Made by a program: the position numbers and the translations under genes
The notes under the pieces: generated by a model
Told to the model about the DNA's origin: nothing
What the model saw: the letters and a program-made list of their open reading frames with translations, nothing else
Databases searched by the model: none
Assembly: GCA_009930355.1 (NCBI GenBank)
Contig: RZYK01000018.1
Location: 1 to 19,384 of the forward strand
Length of the DNA: 19,384 nt
Reading direction: 5' to 3'
From: Campylobacterota bacterium
GTDB lineage: Bacteria; Campylobacterota; Campylobacteria; Campylobacterales; Sulfurospirillaceae
Shown: positions 1 through 5,122 of the stretch, in pieces
Layout: each line of letters starts with the position of its first letter
Position numbering within the stretch: the stretch's first letter is position 1

Positions 1-286
1 GTTCTCTGCGAGAAAGGAGATGTGTTGAGAGAGGGTAAAAACACGGAAGAATTTCATCATAATGTTTTCGAAGAAACTGCTCTAAGGGAAGCTTTTGTGC
101 ATTATAAAGCGGAAGTGTGCATAACACTTTCGCTTCACCTTCATAAGGAACACTTACTGAGGCAATATTTTTTTGCTCGTACACAACAAGAGCATTCACA
201 GTGACAATTTTGTAAGAAAACCAAAAAAGTTCACTGCAAAAAAGCCCTTGTGCGAGAACGACTAATACGCAAAAAGTTCGTGCCAC
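1..286 (-). CDS. flgQ: FlgQ-like flagellar motility protein, partial (C-terminus outside window)
   Basis: A minus-strand frame stays open for 95 codons, from a GTG at 286-284 to the window edge. A stop codon lies immediately upstream of that GTG, which fixes the start. The first residues (MARTFCVLVVLAQGLFCSE) look like a signal peptide, so the product should be exported. The next part is a soluble-looking stretch with several Cys and aromatic residues. The gene overlaps the end of flgP by 25 bp, which suggests translational coupling. In Campylobacter jejuni flgQ follows flgP and gyrA in this order, and FlgQ is needed for motility with FlgP, which forms a disk around the polar motor. The name rests on position and the signal peptide, because I cannot recall the FlgQ sequence well enough to align it. 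No strong Shine-Dalgarno is visible at this GTG. A later GTG at 199-197 is an alternative start but would lose the signal peptide. Confidence 0.68.
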   Translation of the reverse strand, partial: MARTFCVLVVLAQGLFCSELFWFSYKIVTVNALVVYEQKNIASVSVPYEGEAKVLCTLPLYNAQKLPLEQFLRKHYDEILPCFYPLSTHLLSRRE

Positions 287-699
287 CTACGTGCGCTCAT
301 TGTGATTTCCATACGAACACTATACAAACCATCTTTTAACGTAGCATCTGTAATGGCAGCATCTTTCACGAGTGCATTAACAGAGGCAACAATACGAGAA
401 TCCTTCAATGCCGCATCTTTAACGGTTTCATTTGAATTAATTTTTACGCCATATAGTTTTTCGCCCAACTGTCGATAACCATCCGTAATAGCGGCACGTT
501 TAGCCAAAGCAATGGCTTGAGCTGGAGAAACCGTATTTTGCGGTGCAATGCCCTCGCCATAGACAACAAACGACTTCTCATTACTAAAATCATACGCTGC
601 AGCTTTTGGATCTTTTGCAGGCGCTTCTTTGCTGGAACATCCAGAAACCAACATAACCAAACCCAAGCTTGCCAAAAGTGTTATAAACCATCTACTCAT
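262..699 (-). CDS. flgP: FlgP, LPP20-family flagellar outer-membrane lipoprotein
   Basis: This 145-residue protein has a short hydrophobic signal ending in a lipobox (LVSGC), so Cys21 should be lipidated. Residues about 46-140 resemble the LPP20/FlgP domain: a YGEGIAP start, an AKRAAITDGYRQL helix, a YGVKINSNETVKD segment, then DG-YSVRMEI near the end. In Campylobacter and Vibrio, FlgP is an outer-membrane lipoprotein that assembles a disk or ring around the flagellar motor and is required for motility or high torque. The ATG at 699 is preceded by AAGGTG at a suitable distance. The gene lies 40 bp below the gyrA stop and overlaps flgQ, as in C. jejuni. A sigma-54 promoter sits just upstream. 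The family assignment is firm. The specific FlgP name, rather than a generic LPP20 lipoprotein, rests partly on gene order. Confidence 0.82.
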   Translation of the reverse strand: MSRWFITLLASLGLVMLVSGCSSKEAPAKDPKAAAYDFSNEKSFVVYGEGIAPQNTVSPAQAIALAKRAAITDGYRQLGEKLYGVKINSNETVKDAALKDSRIVASVNALVKDAAITDATLKDGLYSVRMEITMSARRWHELFAY

Positions 700-730
700 G
701 CATACACCTTATAAATATTTTTATTTTTTT

Positions 731-748
731 AAGCAACTACTATTCCAA
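731..748 (-). promoter_or_regulatory. Sigma-54 (RpoN) promoter for flgPQ, overlapping the gyrA stop codon
   Basis: The minus strand reads TTGGAATAGTAGTTGCTT. This has the -24 GG (746-745) and -12 GC (734-733) separated by exactly ten bases, with the flanking TTGGAA and TTGCTT preferred in Campylobacter and Helicobacter. Transcription should start near 721, leaving a leader of about 22 nt that contains the AAGGTG ribosome site of flgP. The -24 half encodes the last codons and the TAG stop of gyrA. Sigma-54 flagellar promoters in this group are activated by FlgR. Confidence 0.78.
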
Positions 749-3277
749 TTCTTCACTGGCAGGATTTTCATCCAAAAGCGAAGAAACGTCTTGTGTTGCG
801 TTCTCTTCCTCTATCCCTTCAATATCTAGCTCCTCATCCTCTTCTTTAGGACAACGTGCAAGACTTTGAACCACGTCTTTGCCTTCTACTGAAACCACTT
901 TTACACCACTGGTATTGCGCCCCGCTTTTCGGATAGTTTCCATATCGACACGGATCATTTTACCACTACTCGTGAGTGCCATCAAATCTTTATCTTCGTC
1001 AACAATAACAACACCCACCAAATCGGCTGTTTTTGGTGTAAGTTTCATAGCAATGACGCCTTTACCACCACGATTTTGAAGTCGATACTCTTCAGCCGTT
1101 GTTCGCTTACCAATACCTTTTTCTGTCACGGTTAAAAGCTCTTCTTGGTCATTATAAATAACTGCTGCACCTACAACACAATCATTCTCTTCTTTAAAGC
1201 GAATACCTGTTACACCACGTGCTGTTCGTCCAATTTCACGTGCATCACTTACTTCAAAACGAATACACATACCTTTTTTCGTCACAATGAAGAGATTTTT
1301 TGCCTCTTGAGTCACAATTTTAGCCGTTACTAATCCATCATCATCATCTAAGGTAATGGCTCTCACACCCACAGAGCGAATATTTTTAAATTCACTTAAA
1401 TTCGTACGCTTAATGACACCATTTTTCGTAAAGAATGCTAATGATTTGGTTTCATCAAAATCGGTTGTTGGAATAATTGCCATAATTTTTTCATCGGCTT
1501 GCAACTGAATTAGATTGACAACCGCTTTTCCTTTTGCGGTACGGCTTCCTTCTGGAATTTTGTACACTTTAAGCCAATAGAGCTGTCCGCGGTCTGTCAC
1601 AAACATTAAGGTATCATGCGTATCAGAGACAAAGAAACTCTCTATAAAATCATCATCATAGGTCGTAACAGCAATTTTTCCTTTGCCCCCACGTTTTTGT
1701 TTCTCATACTGTTTGAGTGGAACACGTTTAATGTATCCACGGTGTGTAATGGTGACAACCATTGGCTCATTCGCAATTAAATCTTCCACGTCAATATCAT
1801 CATAATCATCCACAATTTCAGTAATACGTTTGGATTTAAACTTATCTTTTAACTCAACAAGCTCTTCTTTAATCAAATTATTAAGAAGTTCTTCACTGCG
1901 TAAAATATCACTTAATCGCTGGATTTCAAGCAACAATTCTGCCAATTCATTCTCAATTTTATCGCGCTCAAGTCCTGTAAGACGTTGGAGTCGCATATCA
2001 AGAATTGCACCTGCTTGCACTTCACTCAGATTAAAACGCTCAATCAAGCCATCTTTTGCGCTCTTCGTATCGGCACTGCCTTTAATGAGTGCGATAATCT
2101 CATCAATATTATCCAGAGCGATTTTTAAACCCTCTAAAATATGTGCTTTCGCCTTAGCTTTTTCAAGCTCAAAAATGGTACGGCGAATGATAACTGTTTT
2201 TCGGTGACGCAAGAAGAGTTGTAACAGTTCTATAAGTGTGAAGATTTTAGGTTCTTTGTTATGAATCGCAAGAAGAATAACACCAAAGGTGACTTCAAGA
2301 TTAGTTGATTTATAAAGATTATTGAGAACAATATCACTCATCGCTTCACGCTTGAGCTCGATGACCAAACGAATACCATCTCTATCACTCTCATCACGAA
2401 TTTCGCTAATACCCTCTATCATTTTTTCTTTAACAAGTGCTACAATTTGCTCAATAAGGCGCACTTTATTCACTTGATAGGGAAGTTCATCAATCACAAT
2501 AATGTCTTTATTGCCTTTTTTCTCAATATGCACTTTTGAACGAATACGCACACGACCTCGCCCCGTACGATACGCTTCTAAGATACCTTTTTTACCGAAA
2601 ATAATACCTCTCGTTGGGAAATCTGGACCTTTAATAAATTCCATAATCTCTTCTAAAGTTGCTTCTGGATTATCAATTAAAAGTAAAAGTGCGTCTAAAA
2701 GCTCATCCAAACAATGTGGGGGAATATTGGTCGCCATACCAACCGCAATACCGCTTGAACCATTTAAAAGTAAGTTTGGTACACGGCTTGGCAAAACATC
2801 AGGCTCCATCATACTGTCATCGTAGTTGGGAACAAAATCTACGGTATCTTTGTCTAAATCACGCAATAACTCCTCAGCAAGCACGGTCATACGAGCTTCG
2901 GTATAACGCATTGCAGCGGCACTATCACCATCAATTGAGCCAAAGTTTCCCTGACCATCAACCATAGGAATACGCATAGAAAAGGGTTGAGCCATACGAA
3001 CAAGTGCGTCATACACTGCTGTATCACCGTGTGGGTGATACTTACCAATAACATCACCCACGATACGGGCTGATTTTTTGTAGGGACTGCGTGAAGAAAT
3101 GGCAAGGTCATTCATTGCATATAAAATTCTTCGATGTACAGGTTTGAGTCCATCTCTAGCATCGGGAAGTGCACGCCCGATGATAACGCTCATTGAATAA
3201 TCAAGATAACTGGTCTTTATCGATTCTTCGATATTAATCGTCTTAATATCTTGGTTGGTATTAAAAATATTGTCCAT
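740..3277 (-). CDS. gyrA: DNA gyrase subunit A
   Basis: GyrA is the breakage-reunion subunit of DNA gyrase, which introduces negative supercoils using ATP hydrolysed by GyrB. The 845-residue product is a full-length family member. The catalytic tyrosine is Tyr125 in AAMRYTEARM. The quinolone-resistance region is the HPHGDTAVYD segment, with Thr86 and Asp90 (wild-type Campylobacter residues), so no classic resistance substitution is present. A coiled-coil region spans about 360-490. The C-terminal beta-pinwheel follows, with a GyrA-box (KRGGKGK) near 528-534 and a related RGGKG near 736-740. The last 35 residues are very acidic. The ATG at 3277 has AAGG upstream. A sigma-70 promoter lies at 3306-3334, partly formed by the end of the neighbouring mobile element. 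The stop codon overlaps the flgPQ sigma-54 promoter. Confidence 0.98.
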   Translation of the reverse strand: MDNIFNTNQDIKTINIEESIKTSYLDYSMSVIIGRALPDARDGLKPVHRRILYAMNDLAISSRSPYKKSARIVGDVIGKYHPHGDTAVYDALVRMAQPFSMRIPMVDGQGNFGSIDGDSAAAMRYTEARMTVLAEELLRDLDKDTVDFVPNYDDSMMEPDVLPSRVPNLLLNGSSGIAVGMATNIPPHCLDELLDALLLLIDNPEATLEEIMEFIKGPDFPTRGIIFGKKGILEAYRTGRGRVRIRSKVHIEKKGNKDIIVIDELPYQVNKVRLIEQIVALVKEKMIEGISEIRDESDRDGIRLVIELKREAMSDIVLNNLYKSTNLEVTFGVILLAIHNKEPKIFTLIELLQLFLRHRKTVIIRRTIFELEKAKAKAHILEGLKIALDNIDEIIALIKGSADTKSAKDGLIERFNLSEVQAGAILDMRLQRLTGLERDKIENELAELLLEIQRLSDILRSEELLNNLIKEELVELKDKFKSKRITEIVDDYDDIDVEDLIANEPMVVTITHRGYIKRVPLKQYEKQKRGGKGKIAVTTYDDDFIESFFVSDTHDTLMFVTDRGQLYWLKVYKIPEGSRTAKGKAVVNLIQLQADEKIMAIIPTTDFDETKSLAFFTKNGVIKRTNLSEFKNIRSVGVRAITLDDDDGLVTAKIVTQEAKNLFIVTKKGMCIRFEVSDAREIGRTARGVTGIRFKEENDCVVGAAVIYNDQEELLTVTEKGIGKRTTAEEYRLQNRGGKGVIAMKLTPKTADLVGVVIVDEDKDLMALTSSGKMIRVDMETIRKAGRNTSGVKVVSVEGKDVVQSLARCPKEEDEELDIEGIEEENATQDVSSLLDENPASEELE

Positions 3278-3305
3278 TCACTAACCTTATTATGTAGTAT
3301 GCTTT

Positions 3306-3334
3306 ATTTTAGCGCCCTTTTCCTTTCTTTTCAA
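3306..3334 (-). promoter_or_regulatory. Sigma-70 promoter of gyrA
   Basis: The minus strand shows a -35 box TTGAAA (3334-3329), a 17-bp spacer and a -10 box TAAAAT (3311-3306). The -10 box sits within GCGCTAAAATAAAGCAT, which is repeated exactly upstream of prs. The first two bases of the -35 box belong to the left end of the mobile element at 3333-4186. The other four belong to the host flank. Confidence 0.65.
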
Positions 3335-3366
3335 TAGGGGTCAGGGCTAAACTTTTAACTTTTTAA
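3333..3366 (+). repeat. Left terminal inverted repeat (34 bp) of the RAYT element
   Basis: It begins AATAGGGGTCAGGGCTAAAC and is the exact reverse complement of 4153-4186. Read on the minus strand it encodes the last three residues and the TAA stop of the transposase. Confidence 0.95.
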
Positions 3367-4113
3367 GATTTTACTTACGCCTGCAACGCTTAAATGAAGA
3401 AATCGAGAAATTTCACTTTTTGTATACCTATCTGCATAAGCATTTTTTATGGCAATGTTTCGTTCTGATTTTTCCTTTACATGTAAAAAATATTCTGTCA
3501 ATTCTTTTACATGTAAAGATGTAATTTCACCCTCTACCTGCTTATATCGTGTGCGATGAAATGCCTCAATACATTCCACTTCAGTTTCATTTAAAGGAAT
3601 ATTTAAAACCTCAAAAAGTTCCTGCGTATGGTATTCTCGTAACACAAAGCTGTTTTCTAAAAACAAAGGTATTGCATCTTTAAAAATACTGTAGGTTGCA
3701 CAATAAGGATATGCACCAATTCTTTCACTCATTTTGGCTTTTACAGGATTATTTTCTATGTATTTAAAGAGTGTAAAAAGATATTGCTCGTCTAAAACAA
3801 ACCATGACTTAAAGCGGTCTTGCCACAAATGCCCTACACGATTGTAGCGCTTATTGAAGTAACTGGCATACTGAGCACCCAGTTGGCGCATGCCTGATGA
3901 GAGATTTTCACGTTTGTTTTCAAGAAGAATATGGTAGTGATTGTCCATCAAACAAAAGGAGTGAATGTTAAACTTAAACTCCTTAGCCACAGTTGCCATG
4001 AGTTCAATAAATTTTGCTTTGTCTTTTTCGTCTTCGAAAATATTCCCTTTAGCAACGCCTCTGTTATAGACATGATGGTACCCTAAACTTTCAATACGTA
4101 AACGTCGTGGCAT
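3355..4113 (-). CDS. REP-associated tyrosine transposase-like protein (Y1_Tnp, HUH family)
   Basis: This 252-residue protein belongs to the IS200/Y1 superfamily, which cuts and joins single-stranded DNA through a tyrosine. The N-terminal start (PRRLRIESLGYHHVYNRG) is typical of RAYT proteins. The metal-binding HUH motif is H59-Y-H61 in DNHYHILL. The candidate nucleophile is among Tyr82, Tyr85 and Tyr90 in the QYASYFNKRY helix, followed by the characteristic GHLWQDRFKS segment and NNPVKAKM. Residues about 222-250 look like a helix-turn-helix that could bind the ends. Residues 200-204 and 210-214 are both LHVKE, each encoded by a TTTACATGTAAA palindrome. The ATG at 4113 has AGAGGG upstream. The gene is intact and flanked by perfect inverted repeats, so it may be active. 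I cannot tell from one copy whether it mobilises itself or only REP-like sequences. Confidence 0.88.
   Translation of the reverse strand: MPRRLRIESLGYHHVYNRGVAKGNIFEDEKDKAKFIELMATVAKEFKFNIHSFCLMDNHYHILLENKRENLSSGMRQLGAQYASYFNKRYNRVGHLWQDRFKSWFVLDEQYLFTLFKYIENNPVKAKMSERIGAYPYCATYSIFKDAIPLFLENSFVLREYHTQELFEVLNIPLNETEVECIEAFHRTRYKQVEGEITSLHVKELTEYFLHVKEKSERNIAIKNAYADRYTKSEISRFLHLSVAGVSKILKS
3477..3486. repeat. Iterated palindrome TTACATGTAA, copy 1
   Basis: It lies within the transposase gene and extends to TTTACATGTAAA. It encodes the second LHVK. Confidence 0.85.
3507..3516. repeat. Iterated palindrome TTACATGTAA, copy 2
   Basis: It lies within the transposase gene exactly 30 bp from copy 1 and extends to TTTACATGTAAA. 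It encodes the first LHVK. Confidence 0.85.
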
Positions 4114-4136
4114 AAAGACCCTCTTTTTTTGATAAA

Positions 4137-4165
4137 ATTATACCACAGTACGTTAAAAAGTTAAA
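4137..4165 (-). promoter_or_regulatory. Likely promoter of the RAYT transposase
   Basis: The minus strand has a consensus -10 box TATAAT (4142-4137) and, 17 bp upstream, TTTAAC (4165-4160) as a weak -35 box inside the right terminal repeat. The transposase ATG is 24 bp downstream of the -10 box. Confidence 0.55.
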
Positions 4166-4186
4166 AGTTTAGCCCTGACCCCTATT
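4153..4186 (-). repeat. Right terminal inverted repeat (34 bp) of the RAYT element
   Basis: It ends GTTTAGCCCTGACCCCTATT and is the exact reverse complement of 3333-3366. It carries an internal tandem of AAAAGTT. The ribosome site of the gene at 4198 begins at the very next base. Confidence 0.95.
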
Positions 4187-4197
4187 AAGGAAATTTT

Positions 4198-4716
4198 GTG
4201 TTTGCTCATTTAAATGAAACGCTTCTGAAAGTCGTGGTGATTATTGCCATTCTTGTGATGTTTGTTATTCTTTACCTTACGGGTATTCTTTTTGTCTTAG
4301 GGGTAACATCGTACCCTTACATTTTTCTTCATAAGTTTGCCGCACTTTTGATTATTGGGCTTTTAGGTGTGCATGCTTGGTTGCGACGCTGCACCATTAA
4401 ACGGCTATTACAAGAGTCTTTTGCGATTCTTACCAATACGCATATTCGCCATGAAGATAACATTGAGTTTTTGATTCATAACACTAAAAACCAATCGTTT
4501 CAAGAACTTTGCTTATGGTTTAATTGGGACAGTGCTTGGCTTCAATCGGAGCTTTCAAAAAATCACGTTCATATTGATCGTATCGAAGATACATTAAAAA
4601 CCATTGCCAAAGCCAATAAAAAAGATATGTTTGAGATATTTTTACTGATGATGAAATTACATGTAGAAAAAAAGAACCCTTTGCCTGTATATAAAAATTC
4701 GTGTTCTCAACTATAA
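4198..4716 (+). CDS. Two-helix membrane protein of unknown function with paired histidines
   Basis: I do not recognise this 172-residue protein as a named family. Two strongly hydrophobic helices (about 9-33 and 43-62) are followed by a basic stretch and a soluble, probably helical cytoplasmic domain (about 70-165). His45 and His59 are 14 residues apart in the second helix, in a pattern (LH-x13-H) also seen in the DUF4405 protein at 10172. That would suit haem ligation, as in small cytochrome b-like bundles, but it is inference. The start is a GTG at 4198, preceded by AAGGA. This ribosome site directly abuts the RAYT element, so any native promoter must lie within or beyond the insertion. The coding sequence contains one near-copy of the iterated palindrome (encoding LHVE). 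The gene converges with the DUF779 gene with only 7 bp between. Confidence 0.7.
   Translation: MFAHLNETLLKVVVIIAILVMFVILYLTGILFVLGVTSYPYIFLHKFAALLIIGLLGVHAWLRRCTIKRLLQESFAILTNTHIRHEDNIEFLIHNTKNQSFQELCLWFNWDSAWLQSELSKNHVHIDRIEDTLKTIAKANKKDMFEIFLLMMKLHVEKKNPLPVYKNSCSQL
4657..4666. repeat. Iterated palindrome, near-copy TTACATGTAG
   Basis: It has one mismatch in the last base, lies within the membrane-protein gene and encodes LHVE. Confidence 0.6.
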
Positions 4717-4723
4717 AATTTAT

Positions 4724-5074
4724 TTATTCGTTTGCATTTACAATACGTGAACGGGTGATAAATTGATAGCCCTCGTCAATTTCCAATGAAAAAGAGTTTC
4801 CAAAAGCACTTTTTCCCTCTTTAACATCTAAAATAAGTTGTGAATAACGAAAATATTCAAACTGTTCCGCATCAATAAAAAATTCACATCCGCCCACTTC
4901 ACCCATTTTTACGTTACGAGAGGGGACATGGAAATCTTTTTTTTCATAACACATAGGTGCAGTACCATCGCAACATCCACCACTTTGGTTAAAAACAAGC
5001 TCCCCATACTCTTTTTTCAACATCTCAATAACCTTTAAGGCTTCGGGAGTAGCAATAACTCTTTGAAATGACAT
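4724..5074 (-). CDS. DUF779 family protein, aldehyde-dehydrogenase associated
   Basis: The product is about 116 residues when started at the ATG at 5074, which has AAAAGGA seven bases upstream. An in-frame TTG at 5104 lies within a hairpin and has no ribosome site, so the shorter form is chosen. The sequence matches DUF779 as I know it: a start MSFQRVIATPEAL, the cysteine-rich SGGCCDGTAPMCY (Cys34, Cys35, Cys42), a later GGCEFFID (Cys63), and a C-terminal GYQFITRSRIV. Members are small cytoplasmic proteins usually found beside acetaldehyde dehydrogenase genes. The cysteines suggest metal binding or redox work, but the function is not established. Here the gene follows aldB in the same direction across a 48-bp gap holding a stem-loop, so the two are probably co-transcribed at different levels. 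Confidence 0.85.
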   Translation of the reverse strand: MSFQRVIATPEALKVIEMLKKEYGELVFNQSGGCCDGTAPMCYEKKDFHVPSRNVKMGEVGGCEFFIDAEQFEYFRYSQLILDVKEGKSAFGNSFSLEIDEGYQFITRSRIVNANE

Positions 5075-5092
5075 AATAATTCCTTTTAAGGT

Positions 5093-5120
5093 GGCACGGA
5101 ACAAAGCTCCGTGCCTTTTT
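5093..5120 (+). terminator. Stem-loop between aldB and the DUF779 gene, with T-tract on the plus strand
   Basis: GGCACGGA (5093-5100) pairs perfectly with TCCGTGCC (5108-5115) around a 7-nt loop. TTTTT follows on the plus strand. Plus-strand transcripts running past the gene at 4198 would terminate here. For the aldB-DUF779 message on the minus strand the hairpin lacks a T-tract, so there it more likely stabilises or processes the RNA. Confidence 0.55.
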
Positions 5121-5122
5121 GT

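Larger units (their letters stand above)
3333..4186. mobile_element. RAYT-type insertion with 34-bp perfect terminal inverted repeats
   Basis: An 854-bp unit is bounded by identical inverted 34-bp ends (3333-3366 and 4153-4186). It holds a single transposase gene reading on the minus strand. The match stops exactly at 34 bp on both the outer and inner sides. No target-site duplication longer than two bases (AA) is visible, which fits a single-strand HUH transposase. The transposase stop codon lies inside the left repeat, and its likely -35 box lies inside the right repeat, so the unit is self-contained. It sits between the gyrA promoter and the ribosome site of the divergent gene at 4198. The boundaries are seen directly, but mobility is inferred. 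Confidence 0.75.

Noticed and set aside
22..204. Plus-strand 60-codon frame starting with GTG
   Set aside because: It overlaps the minus-strand flgQ frame, which has a signal peptide and conserved gene order. The GTG is only one base from the AAGGAGA, too close for a normal ribosome site, and the product resembles nothing I know.
629..829. Plus-strand 66-codon frame across the gyrA-flgP gap
   Set aside because: It is antisense to two firm genes, has low-complexity Phe/Leu-rich content from the AT-rich gap, and no ribosome site.
1830..2825. Long plus-strand frames opposite gyrA
   Set aside because: Ser/Ile-rich antisense readings are expected opposite a Leu/Glu/Lys-rich gene on an AT-rich strand.
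2887..3111. Minus-strand 74-codon frame within gyrA
   Set aside because: It is an out-of-phase reading of the conserved gyrase active-site region with no independent signals.
3476..3517. CRISPR or tandem repeat array from the two TTTACATGTAAA copies 30 bp apart
   Set aside because: There are only two copies, within a coding gene, with no further regular spacing. They belong to the dispersed palindrome set instead.
3328..4192. Target-site duplication of the RAYT element
   Set aside because: Only a possible two-base AA can be matched on either side, which is not distinguishable from chance and is not expected for HUH transposition.
5075..5104. Longer DUF779 start at the TTG at 5104
   Set aside because: It would place the start inside a stable hairpin without a ribosome site. 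The ATG at 5074 has AAAAGGA at good spacing and begins the conserved region.
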